DNA from: Eudorina sp. 2006-703-Eu-15
Taxonomy: Eukaryota; Chlorophyta; Chlorophyceae; Chlamydomonadales; Volvocaceae
Assembly (NCBI GenBank): GCA_003117195.1
Contig: BDSI01000052.1
Location: 621,501 to 685,500 of the forward strand
Reading direction: 5' to 3'
DNA: 64,000 bases
Position numbers and translations under genes: made by a program. The notes below the pieces were generated by a model. That model saw only the letters and a list, made by a program, of their open reading frames with translations, did not search any database and was not told the origin of the DNA. Below, one piece after another: positions 11,588 to 23,900 of this stretch. Position 1 is the stretch's first letter, and every line of letters begins with the position of its first letter.

Positions 11588-14500
11588 ATGGGGAAGTTTG
11601 CTCAAATTGTTATTGGTCCTGCCGGATGTGGCAAGGTGCGCGACGTGCGCTTGCGTACGACACAGGCTCGACCTCGACAGTTCAGACCCTTTCACTTACC
11701 CCTTGTACCACCTTCGTTTCCCTCTGCGGCCGACTGATTTGCGCGCTTCCTCTGGCTGTATAGAACCTGTCTCTATCCTTGAGCTGATGTGTGGCTGCTT
11801 CTGTTGGCGTCCGCAGTCAACCTACTGCAACCACCTCTATGAGCACTGTCAGGCGATCAAGCGAACCGTGCATGTCGTGAACTTGGGTAGGTGCCCACGA
11901 ACATGCTGCCCTAAAGTGATAACAATTTCTGCCCGGCAAGTTTGGTGCTTTGGCGATTTGGGAGCTCCCGCGAGCGGTCTGCGGCTGGCATAGGGCTCTG
12001 CTCAAGGCGCCAGTGTGCTGTAATACCACCAGCTACACCAGCGAGGAATGCCCCCGACATCTGCACGAATGTCCCGTGCGTCTACGCGTTCACACGCAAA
12101 ACGAAGACTTCGAATCCAGGATAGGGCGTGGGTCAGACCTCGCGACCGCAACGGACCCTGTGGGAGCTTGCAAGGGCCCCCCCGAGGTTGGATTACCCGC
12201 GCCATGGCGTGTGGGGCAGGACGTAGGAGAGGCCGCGGCGGCGATGCAACGATAACATCAGCAGGAGACAAACCCTAGGTACAAACCCAACAAGTCGTCG
12301 GAGCTGCAAACATGGCGGGCTTCCCCCGCGGCCCTCCTTCCCCGCCCCCTTCCGGCGACCCGCGCCCCGCAGACCCCGCCGCTGAGGCGTTCCAGTACCC
12401 GGTGTCCCTGGACATCCGCGACCTGGTCTCTCTGGAGGATGTGATGGAAGAGCTGGGGCTGGGCCCCAACGGGTGAGGAGCTGGGGCTGGGGACAGGACA
12501 CGGCTTGCCATACTCGGCAGAGGACGACAGCAGGATGCGGAGGGTCCGACATCGGGCGCCGGGGCCGCGGCCGAGCCACGCGCCGGTCCCCGCCACAGGT
12601 CCATGGGCGTGTCCTGGGCGTACGGTGTGTACGGGCTCTGTGCTGCTGCACGCCTTCCCTGCTGGAACCACATTCTTTCATGTGTGGCAGATATGAAGCA
12701 CGTCTTCCGCACTCCAAACCATCATCGTCCCCATCGACCCCCCCGCCCGTTCATGACGTGCAGCGGCTTGCTGTACTGCATGGAGTACCTGGAGGATAAC
12801 CTCCACGAGTGGCTGGGGCACGAGCTCGAGGTACGGCACGGGCGAAAGAGTGTACGGGACAGGTACGGCAGAACATGCGGGATGTGCGTACTCGTTGGAC
12901 CCGAAAGGGCGGGGGTCCTTGACCTGGTGTTTTCAGCCCGCCAACAGGTGTCAGTGCGAGACGGCACACTCCGCCCCTCTCCGCCTATGGGGTCATGAAA
13001 GGGTACATGCCCGCCCGTCCTTTCATGGCGTGTTCTTCCCCCGACAGAGCTACGGCGAGGACGACTACCTGGTCTTTGACTGCCCCGGTCAAATCGAGCT
13101 GTACAACCATTTGTCTGTTTTCAGGAGCTTCGTCGACTTCCTCAGGTGAGTGCGCCTCGTAGCGGGCGTCAGGAGTCACAGAGTCCTTGAACCCAAGTCG
13201 GACCCCACATACGTAAAATCCTGCTCAACCCAAATCCGAACGCAGCGCCACCAGATATCGAATACCCACCCGCGGCTGCACACACGGCTGCACCAGCCGG
13301 TCGGGGGATGCGTGCCAGCTGCACCCGCCAGCCACACCATCGGGTACTTAGTGTACGTGGCGTATGCGGTCATGCGCTCATATGCTGGAAGCGGTGTCAT
13401 GGCGATCCTATGTCATTCTGTCCAGAGATCGGCGGTTCGAATCCCCGTCCCCTTACCGCTGTGTGATTCGGCGGGTCTGGCGCGGTTTCCAGGAGAGGCA
13501 ATCCTTGCGTGCTGGTAACCTGGTGTAGTGGCCGGTATGGCTGCGTGACCCCTCCCCGTGGGTGATGGAGGATGGGTGCGCAGTCCTTGGTAGGGGTTGA
13601 TGAGACGAGGCACCTACGAGCTATCTGGGCCCGTTGGAACACCCGGTCGGGATACGGGTCCACCTTGTAACGGTTACATGGATCCTATGTGTGGCCGCGC
13701 TGCGCCGTGGGCACCGCGGCAGATCGCTGGTGCTGATGCAGACCCCAGTATCCACCGCCTTGGGAAGTTGGACCTCATTCACGGTTTTCGTAGATCCATC
13801 TAATAGATGTCGAGATGCGTTCCGGTGTCTTCTCCTGCGCCTTGGCTTCTGTTCCTCGCTGTGCGGACTGCGCCCTCCAGGAACGACGGCTGGTCGGTGT
13901 GCGTCGTTTACTGCCTGGATGCGCACTTCGTGACGGACGTCTCCAAGTTCATGGCCGGCGCGTTGCAGGTACGTACGTGCGCCATACGCGTGCCGCACGG
14001 CGCCCCGCAGGCTGCACCTGGGCGACGCCGCCATGTTGGCAACGGCCAGGCTTGCGACCGGAGCCAGGCTCGTTCCGCTGCGTGGCTTCTACGAACACGG
14101 GAGGATGCGTACCCGCATTGGTGTGGCCCCGGGCCTTCCCTGGAGCGCAGGGGCGCCGCCCACTGCATGCCCGGGCTGTCCTGGCACAGCTGCGAGTACA
14201 TTGACATGACCCCGCTCACCTCTCTCCACTGGTCAGCGCAGCTCCCCCGACCGGTGCTCGCCGCCCTCCCGGATACGCTTTCTTGGTCCCTCCCTCCCTA
14301 TCGCCCGCCCGCCCCCATATGCTTTCTCGGTCCTTCCCTCCCTCTCTCCCGCCCTCGTTCGGCCGCCCTCAGGCCCTGGCCGCCATGGTCAAATTGGAGC
14401 TCCCCCACGTCAACGTGCTCACGAAGGTGGACCTGTTGGAGGACAAGGTGAGAGGGGCTGTGGGTTTGAGGCGGCTGTGAAGGGGGGCCCGAGGGGCGCC

Positions 14501-15314
14501 CTGGGTGCCGCAGCATTTGGGTGCGGTGTCTCTGGCTGCGCCGCCCGCTTCGCAGCGCGGCACAAGTTGGCAGACACTAAAAGCGCTCCGCGTCGCTTTC
14601 GTCTCCGCGCCTGCCCTACTTGGGCGCGCTTGTCGTGTGGCTTCCAGTGTCTATTGTCCCCCGGGGTGTCCTGCTGTGTCGTCCGGACCATGCCGTGTGG
14701 TTCAGTACCCTCCGCCCTGCCCTGCCCTACCCTGCCCTGCGCAGCGCCACCTGGACGACTTTCTGTTTCCCGACCCGGGGCTGCTGCTGCCACAGCTGGC
14801 CGCCTCCACGGGCCCCCGCTTCCGGCAGCTCAACACCGCTATGGGAACGCTGCTGGACGAGTTCTCTCTGGTGTCCTTCCTGCCGCTGGACATCACTGAC
14901 GAGGACAGGTGCGGGAGGGGGGAGGGAAGAGAGGCGCGGCAGGGGGGAGGGTGTGCGTGCGTGTCGGTCCCCACCCGAGCAGTGCATCGAGAGACCGCCG
15001 ATTCAATGATTCCCATGTCGACTGGAGCTGCCGTGCTGTCCTGTGCTGATTGTGCTCAGCTGGGGGGCCAATTTGATTCACGGTATGCCGCCGCTGGAGT
15101 CCGCTGGCTGACCTGCGACTGACTGACCTGCTCTTTCCCGATGCTATCCTGTACGGCTTTCCTGTACGGCAGTATCACCGATATCCTGGGGCAGATCGAC
15201 ATGGCCATCCAGTACGGCGAGGATGCGGAGCCGAGGATGCGCGAGGAGCTGGAGGGGGGCGGCGATGGGGAAGAAGACGACGACGGAGGCGGGGACGGCG
15301 GGGACGACATCTAG
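11588..15314 (+). CDS. GPN3: GPN-loop GTPase 3 (9 exons, 283 aa)
   Basis: Exons: 11588-11635, 11817-11886, 12373-12472, 12764-12830, 13048-13145, 13881-13968, 14373-14447, 14745-14908, 15173-15314; all in phase. GPN3 is a small GTPase that works with GPN1 in assembly and nuclear import of RNA polymerase II. Visible motifs: P-loop GPAGCGKST at 10-18, split by intron 1 between Lys and Ser; DPAAE from 40; the family-defining Gly-Pro-Asn loop at about 70-72, followed by [14 protein letters not shown] at 106-110; TKVDLL at 174-179; AIQYGED near the end. Length matches the family (about 280). The C-terminus is an acidic Glu/Asp/Gly run ending at TAG. 'GGLLYCMEY' favours GPN3 over GPN2. Intron 5 carries a SINE-like repeat. 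Confidence 0.95.
13562..13675 (+). repeat. SINE-like dispersed repeat, copy 1 (inside GPN3 intron 5)
   Basis: A segment starting near GTGATGGAGG, passing through GCGCAGTCCTTGGTAGGGG and ending in GGGTCCACCTTGTAACGG recurs at 62666-62770. Its 3' core also recurs inverted at 44675-44706. About 125 bases upstream (near 13434) GGTTCGAATCC matches a tRNA B box, so the full element may begin with a tRNA-like head. Confidence 0.55.
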
Positions 15315-16109
15315 CGTACTACTCCCGTGCCTGATCTCGAGTGCTGTGTAGTGCTCCCGATTTGGGTTCTGTTCACCCCTATATACCAAAGCCCATGCCC
15401 ATGGCCATGTATGTGACCGACCGTTGTTGCCTCACTGGGCATCACCCTGGCAGTGCAGCTGAGGACTGCGGATCCCTGCAGTGCAGCTGATGAGGACTGT
15501 GGGGTCCTTAGGCGCCCCAGTGGCGAGTCACTACGGCAGGCGGGCCCTGCTCCCCGCCCACCCCTCCGCTCCGCCCCCACTCGCCTGACAGCACTCGAGG
15601 TAGAAGCTGGTCTCCGTGGTGACGGCGGTGGCACCAGCGGGAGGTTGGGCCGCGGGGCCATCCGCGTGCGCCTCGCCGTCTGAAGTCGGCGAGCAAACAT
15701 GTGTGTGCCTTTCGGGGCCCCGCTCGGGGCGCCACGGGTCTGGGCGCTAGGCAGAGCCTGGGGGGGGGGTGGGGGGGGCGCCACGGGTCTGGGCGCTATT
15801 CAGAGCCTTGGGGGGTGGGGGGGTGGGGGGGGGTGGGGGGGGGGCGCCGGGCGGATTTGGACCGACCCGCAGTGGGGCCGCGCGTACGTTCTGTTCTGTG
15901 CGTTCGAATTAACTTGCGGCAACTCCAACTAGGGTTTCCGTCCACAGCACCAGTGGTCAGTGACGTTGGCCACATGCCCACCCACCCACCGGATGGTGGG
16001 GCGGCAGGCAGCACGGCGTCACGACGGGCGGTGTGTACTAAGTCGGGCGTTTGTGTGTGGGGTGGCAGATTGACCCTCCACCTAGCGCCCTCCATCAACC
16101 CTACTGTCT
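15315..16109. other. GPN3 3' flank with G-run repeats
   Basis: No gene is seen. Around 15716-15850 a GGCGCCACGGGTCTGGGCGCT-like segment recurs, separated by long G runs (eight or more G, several times), giving strong potential for G-quadruplex formation on the plus strand. No TGTAA was found close to the GPN3 stop, so its transcript end is not placed. Confidence 0.5.
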
Positions 16110-17800
16110 AGCGCCCGGCACAGCGGCGGCCCGACGGACTTGCTCGAAGTCCTGGCTCCCCGGCGGCGCGGTTCAGGGGGGCAATCAGCACTTGAAGGCG
16201 ATTGCAGGCGATGATGGGGGGGCATTGGGGATACCTGCATCCGTACCCTTGAAGGCGCCGCGCATTTAGAGGGTGGGGTGGGGTGGGGGTTGGCCGGGCG
16301 TGGGCCCATCACGTGGTGGACGCAGAAGCTGGTGCCTGTATGTGTACAGCAGGCGGTGAATGCTTATGAGAAGCGTGCTGACCTAATGGTCGTAGATGTG
16401 GAACGTGTGGAACCAGGTTATTTTCAGTTTCCATCTGTTATGAGTCGAGCAACGACATGTCGCCGATACCGTACAATCCACCAGAAGATCGAGCATCCAG
16501 ACGTGTTCTCAACGATCACATAAGTGTTTTGCAGTCATAAGGCTGCGCGGGATAAGATTGCGCGGACAGAGGAAGGTTTGTGGAGGACTCCTCGTGAACA
16601 TTGACAGTTGCAGGTGCAGACTGATGCAATCGCAGACCATTAACACCATCAAGGCATTTGCAAGGTGGCACATGAAGCAGAGGTTCCAAGGTCCGCCCGT
16701 TGGGCTTGTCCCTATTTGTCACATTCCAGTTTCCATCGTGGACTTGTGGACTGCTTGTTCCATATTATCATAACGGTTTATGTTGAATCTAGGTTGGGCT
16801 GGTATGGGGCCACGAGCCCAACCACCAGCCCACGGGCCGCAACTCAGCAGTAGTGACCTTGTCACATTGTACGGTAGAGAGCGCCAAATAAAAGCCGGCT
16901 TCCTGGACGGTTAGTCCATTTCCCCACATAGTTGCAGAAATAAATTGCCTGTATATTAATAAATCTTATGACCTTGTAATATCTTGCTTCAGCTGACAGT
17001 TCCGAAGCGGGCCATACCTGCGTCTTCGGCGAACGTGCTGCTACGTATATACAAGGGAAAGGTTGGACAGCATATGTCATTTCTTTCTTTGAAGCATTCA
17101 GCTGATTTGGGGTTGGGGCAATACTTTTGGGAATGGTCTCAGTCTGTGAGTGGCCCCGCAGTCTCAATTGAACCATACTGGATTTTTATATCAGTGGTGA
17201 GCTCCCGAATTGCACGAGACGACGATCGCTGATTGACAACGGTTCCGTTCTCAACCCATGCGGTAATGCCGAAATGGCCGCTCGAGTCAATTGTTCTTCG
17301 TGCCGAAATGGCCGCTCGTGTCAGTTGTTCACTACAATGTTTGAATATTGTTTGCTGAAGGGTTTTAGACGCTTTGCTGGGGTCGGCTTCCTGACGACAG
17401 CGAAGTTGCAAGCGCCCCTTGGTGAGTTCTGGTTTATGGACTGCGGATGCTCTTGGTATCTGAAGGGCAACTGTGGGAAGCGATCATCTTGGCACAATGC
17501 TCAACGCGCAATGCTTTCGTGCTGTCAGGAAGATGCGTGCGCGATGCGACTGGCAATCGCAAGTGCGCTTCTTGGAAGGGACATGTTGATTGTAGGTTTC
17601 TTAAAAGCTCTCTGCGCGTCGAAGCTCCCTTCAGCTTGTCCTCTTGCCGTCCAGGTCACCTGCATGGCTTGCTGTCCCACATCGGCGGTGTCGACGGGCA
17701 CCGCCAGCTTAGCGACTATCATCGTCGTCCCGTTCAAAGGCGTCCTTAAAGGCGTCCCTGGATGACCATGGCCGTTTGCAACGTCGTCACCGCTGCAAAG
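16110..17800. repeat. Dispersed repeat A, copy 1
   Basis: A moderately AT-richer 1.7 kb block with a diverged, collinear second copy at 46297-47745. Matching landmarks in order: GGCAATCAGCACTTGAAGG near 16180 and 46373; GCAGTAGTGACCTTGTCAC near 16850 and 46690; GTCGGCTTCCTGACGAC near 17383 and 47186; TCTTGGTATCTGAAGGG near 17451 and 47254; CACATCGGCGGTGTC near 17680 and 47615. On the minus strand both copies can be read as a related peptide containing SINQN and FAVVRKPT. Frame is not kept throughout, so it may be a decayed gene or mobile element. The family is unknown. Confidence 0.7.
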
Positions 17801-17969
17801 TTCACCACCACCAGACTACCACCAGCGCCGAGTCCACCATCGCTAGACTACGTCCAGTCGGTCATTCTGTCCAATCCAGCGCGCCCACGACATCCGCCAA
17901 ACAAGCAAAATGGGAAATCGGCTAGGAGCGTCAGCGTGAAGACGAATGGCCGGCGTTTCTTGTATAAAG

Positions 17970-20900
17970 GGGAGGAGGGCCCGTGCGCCCCACCCTTATC
18001 TGTCCGTGCGTGACGTGGTTTAGGCCGGCCAGCTGCGTGAGTTGCTGTTTCCCCTTCCGCGTTTTCGCGCTTGCCTTCCTTTGGTTTGTATGGATTGGTA
18101 CCCCTTCGCTGACACCCATCGTGCTCCCCTCGACCGACCCTTGCCTCGCTGCAGGCCCGCAAAGTCCAAGCACGCCATGAAGATCAAGGGGTCGGGGCGC
18201 AGCGCGGCGATACGGCGTGGCCTGGCAGACCTCTCGCAGCGGCTCGGGCCCCGTGCGCCCCACCCTTATCTGTCCGTGCGTGACGTGGTTTAGGCCGGCC
18301 AGCTGCGTGAGCTGCTGTTTCCCCTTCCGCGTTTTTGCGCTTGCCTTCCTTCGGTTTGTATGGATTGGTACCCCTTCGCTGACACCCATCGTGCTCCCCT
18401 CGACCGACCCTTGCCTCGCTGCAGGCCCGCAAAGTCCAAGCACGCCGTTAAGATCAAGGGGTCGGGGCACAGCGCGGCGAGACGGCGTGGACTGGCAGAC
18501 CTGTGCGCCCTGCTCGTATCTGGTCGTGCATGACGCGGTTTAGGCCGGCCAGCTGCGTGAGTTGCTGTTTCCCCTTCCGCGTGTTCGCGCTTGCCTTTCT
18601 TCGGTTTGTATGGATTGGTACCCCTTCGCTGACACCCATCGTGCTCCCCTCGACCGACCCTTGCCGCGCTGCAGGCCCGCGAAATCCAAGCACGCAGTCA
18701 AGCTCAAGGAGTCGGGACGCAGCGCGACGATACGGCGTGGCCTGGCAGACCTCTCGCAGCGGCTCGGGCCCCGTGCGCCCTGCTCGTATCGGTTCGTGCG
18801 TGACGTGGTGTAGGCCAGCTGCGTGAGCTGCTGTTTCCCCTTCCGCGTGTTCGCGCTTGCCTTCCTTCGGTTTGTATGGATTGGTACCCTTTCGCTGACA
18901 CCCATCGTGCTCCCCTCGACCGACCCTTGCCTCGCTGCAGGCCCGCAAAGTCCAAGCACGCCATGAAGATCAAGGGGTCGGGGCGCAGCGCGGCGATACG
19001 GCGTGGCCTGGCAGACCTCTCGCAGCGGCTCGGGCCCCGTGCGCCCTGCTCGTATCGGTTCGTGCGTGACGTGGTGTAGGCCAGCTGCGTGAGCTGCTGT
19101 TTCCCCTTCCGCGTTTCCGCGCTTACATGCCTCTCGTCGGTTTGTATGGATTGGTACCTTTTCGCTGACACCCATCGTGCTCCCCTCGACCGACCCTTGC
19201 CTCGCTGCAGGCCCGCAAAGTCCAAGCACGCCGTTAAGATCAAGGGGTCGGGGCACAGCGCGGCGGGACGGCGTGGACTGGCAGACCTGTGCGCCCTGCT
19301 CGTATCTGGTCGTGCATGACGTGGTTTAGGCCGGCCAGCTGCGTGAGTTGCTGTTTCCCCTTCCGCGTTTTCGCGCTTGCCTTTCTTCGGTTTGTATGGA
19401 TTGGTACCCCTTCGCTGACACCCATCGTGCTCCCCTCGACCGACCCTTGCCTCGCTGCAGGCCCGCAAAGTCCAAGCACGCAGTCAAGCTCAAGGAGTCG
19501 GGACGCAGCGCGACGATACGGCGTGGCCTGGCAGACCTCTCGCAGCGGCTCGGGCCCCGTGCGCCCCACCCTTATCTGTCCGTGCGTGACGTGGTTTAGG
19601 CCGGCCAGCCGCGTGAGCTGCTGTTTCCCCTTCCGCGTTTTCGCGCTTGCCTTCCTTCGGTTTGTATGGATTGGTACCCCTTCGCTGACACCCATCCATC
19701 GTGCTCCCCTCGACCGACCCTTGCCTCGCTGCAGGCCCGCAAAGTCCAAGCACGCCGTTAAGATCAAGGGGTCGGGGCACAGCGCGGCGAGACGGCGTGG
19801 ACTGGCAGACCTGTGCGCCCTGCTCGTATCTGGTCGTGCATGACGCGGTTTAGGCCGGCCAGCTGCGTGAGTTGCTGTTTCCCCTTCCGCGTGTTCGCGC
19901 TTGCCTTCCTTCGGTTTGTATGGATTGGTACCCTTTCGCTGACACCCATCGTGCTCCCCTCGACCGACCCTTGCCTCGCTGCAGGCCCGCAAAGTCCAAG
20001 CACGCCGTTAAGATCAAGGGGTCGGGGCACAGCGCGGCGAGACGGCGTGGACTGGCCGACCTGTGCGCCCTGCTCGTATCTGGTCGTGCATGACGTGGTT
20101 TAGGCCGGCCAGCTGCGTGAGTTGCTGTTTCCCCTTCCGCGTTTTCGCGCTTGCCTTCCTTCGGTTTGTATGGATTGGTACCCCTTCGCTGACACCCATC
20201 GTGCTCCCCTCGACCGACCCTTGCCTCGCTGCAGGCCCGCAAAGTCCAAGCACGCCGTTAAGATCAAGGGGTCGGGGCACAGCGCGGCGAGACGGCGTGG
20301 CCTGGCAGACCTCTCGCAGCGGCTCGGGCCCCGTGCGCCCTGCTCGTATCGTTTCGTGCGTGACGTGGTGTAGGCCAGCTGCGTGAGCGGCTGTTTCCCC
20401 TTCCGCGTTTCCGCGCTTACATGCCTCTCGTCGGTTTGTATGGATTGGTACCTTTTCGCTGACACCCATCGTGCTCCCCTCGACCGACCCTTGCCTCGCT
20501 GCAGGCCCGCAAAGTCCAAGCACGCCGTTAAGATCAAGGGGTCGGGGCACAGCGCGGCGGGACGGCGTGGACTGGCCGACCTGTGCGCCCTGCTCGTATC
20601 TGGTCGTGCATGACGCGGTTTAGGCCGGCCAGCTGCGTGAGTTGCTGTTTCCCCTTCCGCGTTTTCGCGCTTGCCTTTCTTCGGTTTGTATGGATTGGTA
20701 CCCCTTCGCTGACACCCATCGTGCTCCCCTCGACCGACCCTTGCCTCGCTGCAGGCCCGCAAAGTCCAAGCACGCCGTTAAGATCAAGGGGTCGGGGCAC
20801 AGCGCGGCGAGACGGCGTGGACTGGCCGACCTGTGCGCCCTGCTCGTATCTGGTCGTGCATGACGTGGTTTAGGCCGGCCAGCTGCGTGAGTTGCTGTTT

Positions 20901-23900
20901 CCCCTTCCGCGTTTTCGCGCTTGCCTTCCTTCGGTTTGTATGGATTGGTACCCCTTCGCTGACACCCATCGTGCTCCCCTCGACCGACCCTTGCCTCGCT
21001 GCAGGCCCGCAAAGTCCAAGCACGCCGTTAAGATCAAGGGGTCGGGGCACAGCGCGGCGAGACGGCGTGGCCTGGCAGACCTCTCGCAGCGGCTCGGGCC
21101 CCGTGCGCCCTGCTCGTATCGGTTCGTGCGTGACGTGGTGTAGGCCAGCTGCGTGAGCTGCTGTTTCCCCTTCCGCGTTTTCGCGCTTGCCTTCCTTCGG
21201 TTTGAATGGATTGGTACCCCTTCGCTGACACCCATCGTGCTCCCCTCGGCCGACCCTTGCCTCGCTGCAGGCCCGCGAAATCCAAGCACGCAGTCAAGGT
21301 CAAGGGGTCGGGGCACAGCGCGGTGAGACGGCGTGGCCTGGCAGACCTCTCGCAGCGGCTCGGGCCCCGTGCGCCCCACCCTTATCTGTCCGTGCGTGAC
21401 GTGGTTTAGGCCGGCCAGCCGCGTGAGCTGCTGTTTCCCCTTCCGCGTTTTCGCGCTTGCCTTCCTTCGGTTTGTATGGATTGGTACCCCTTCGCTGACA
21501 CCCATCCATCGTGCTCCCCTCGACCGACCCTTGCCTCGCTGCAGGCCAGCAAAGTCCAAGCACGCCGTTAAGATCAAGGGGTCGGGGCACAGCGCGGCGA
21601 GACGGCGTGGACTGGCAGACCTGTGCGCCCTGCTCGTATCTGGTCGTGCATGACGCGGTTTAGGCCGGCCAGCTGCGTGAGTTGCTGTTTCCCCTTCCGC
21701 GTTTTCGCGCTTGCCTTTCTTCGGTTTGTATGGATTGGTACCCCTTCGCTGACACCCATCGTGCTCCCCTCGACCGACCCTTGCCTCGCTGCAGGCCCGC
21801 AAAGTCCAAGCACGCCGTTAAGATCAAGGGGTCGGGGCACAGCGCGGCGAGACGGCGTGGACTGGCCGACCTGTGCGCCCTGCTCGTATCTGGTCGTGCA
21901 TGACGTGGTTTAGGCCGGCCAGCTGCGTGAGTTGCTGTTTCCCCTTCCGCGTTTTCGCGCTTGCCTTCCTTCGGTTTGTATGGATTGGTACCCCTTCGCT
22001 GACACCCATCGTGCTCCCCTCGACCGACCCTTGCCTCGCTGCAGGCCCGCAAAGTCCAAGCACGCCGTTAAGATCAAGGGGTCGGGGCACAGCGCGGCGA
22101 GACGGCGTGGCCTGGCAGACCTCTCGCAGCGGCTCGGGCCACGTGCGCCCTGCTCGTATCTGTTCGTGCATGACGTGGTGTAGGCCGGCCAACTGCGTGA
22201 GTTGCTGTTTCCCCTTCCGCGTTTCCGCGCTTGCATGCCTCTCGTCGGTTTGTATGGATTGGTACCTCTTCGCTGACACCCATCGTGCTCCCCTCGGCCG
22301 ACCCTTGCCTCGCTGCAGGCCCGCGAAATCCAAGCACGCCGTTAAGATCAAGGGGTCGGGGCACAGCGCGGCGAGACGGCGTGGCCTGGCAGACCTCTCG
22401 CAGCGGCTCGGGCCCCGTGCGCCCTGCTCGTATCGGTTCGTGCGTGACGTGGTGTAGGCCAGCTGCGTGAGCTGCTGTTTCCCCTTCCGCGTTTTCGCGC
22501 TTGCCTTCCTTCGGTTTGAATGGATTGGTACCCCTTCGCTGACACCCATCGTGCTCCCCTCGACCGACCCTTGCCTCGCTGCAGGCCCGCAAAGTCCAAG
22601 CACATCGTTAAGATCAAGGGGTCGGGGCACAGCTCGGCGAGACGGCGTGGCCTGGCAGACCTCTCGCAGCGGCTCGGGCCCCGTGCGCCCTGCTCGTATC
22701 GGTTCGTGCGTGACGTGGTGTAGGCCAGCTGCGTGAGCTGCTGTTTCCCCTTCCGCGTTTTCGCGCTTGCCTTCCTTCGGTTTGAATGGATTGGTACCCC
22801 TTCGCTGACACCCATCGTGCTCCCCTCGGCCGACCCTTGCCTCGCTGCAGGCCCGCGAAATCCAAGCACGCAGTCAAGGTCAAGGGGTCGGGGCACAGCG
22901 CGGTGAGACGGCGTGGCCTGGCAGACCTCTCACAGCGGCTCGGGCCCCGTGCGCCCCACCCTTATCTGTCCGTGCGTGACGTGGTTTAGGCCAGCCGCGT
23001 GAGCTGCTGTTTCCCCTTCCGCGTTTTCGCGCTTGCCTTCCTTCGGTTTGTATGGATTGGTACCTCTTCGCTGACACCCATCGTGCTCCCCTCGACCGAC
23101 CCTTGCCTCGCTGCAGGCCCGCAAAGTCCAAGCACGCCGTTAAGATCAAGGGGTCAGGGCACAGCGCGGCGAGACGGCGTGGACTGGCAGACCTGTGCGC
23201 CCTGCTCGTATCTGGTCGTGCATGACGTGGTTTAGGCCGGCCAGCTGCGTGAGTTGCTGTTTCCCCTTCCGCGTTTTCGCGCTTACATGCCTCTTGTCGG
23301 TTTGTATGGATTGGTACCCCTTCGCTGACACCCATCGTGCTCCCCTCGACCGACCCTTGCCGCGCTGCAGGCCCGCAAAGTCCAAGCACGCAGTCAAGCT
23401 CAAGGAGTCGGGACGCAGCGCGACGATACGGCGTGGCCTGGCAGACCTCTCGCAGCGGCTCGGGCCCCGTGCGCCCCACCCTTATCTGTCCGTGCGTGAC
23501 GTGGTTTAGGCCGGCCAGCCGCGTGAGCTGCTGTTTCCCCTTCCGCGTTTTCGCGCTTGCCTTCCTTCGGTTTGTATGGATTGGTACCCTTTCGCAGACA
23601 CATCCATCGTGCTCCCCTCGACCGACCCTTGCCTCGCTGCAGGCCCGCAAAGTCCAAGCACGCCGTTAAGATCAAGGGGTCGGGGCACAGCGCGGCGAGA
23701 CGGCGTGGCCTGGCAGACCTGTGCGCCCTGCTCGTATCTGGTCGTGCATGACGCGGTTTAGGCCGGCCAGCTGCGTGAGTTGCTGTTTCCCCTTCCGCGT
23801 GTTCGCGCTTGCCTTTCTTCGGTTTGTATGGATTGGTACCCCTTCGCTGACACCCATCGTGCTCCGCTCGACCGACCCTTGCCTCGCTGCAGGCCCGCAA

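Noticed and set aside
18876..19079. A 67-codon plus-strand frame repeated in long satellite units, starting at TATGGATTGG and ending at a TAG
   Set aside because: The 20-base deletion in the 250-bp unit class destroys it, and differences among intact copies change amino acids freely. It looks like repeat sequence, not a gene.
20870..21802. Long minus-strand open frames (up to 310 codons) in the satellite, repeating motifs such as SRGARWVSAKGYQS
   Set aside because: They arise from a GC-rich tandem repeat with few stops. The 250, 266 and 270-bp units are not all multiples of three, so frame changes between units, and no unit-to-unit conservation of one protein is seen.
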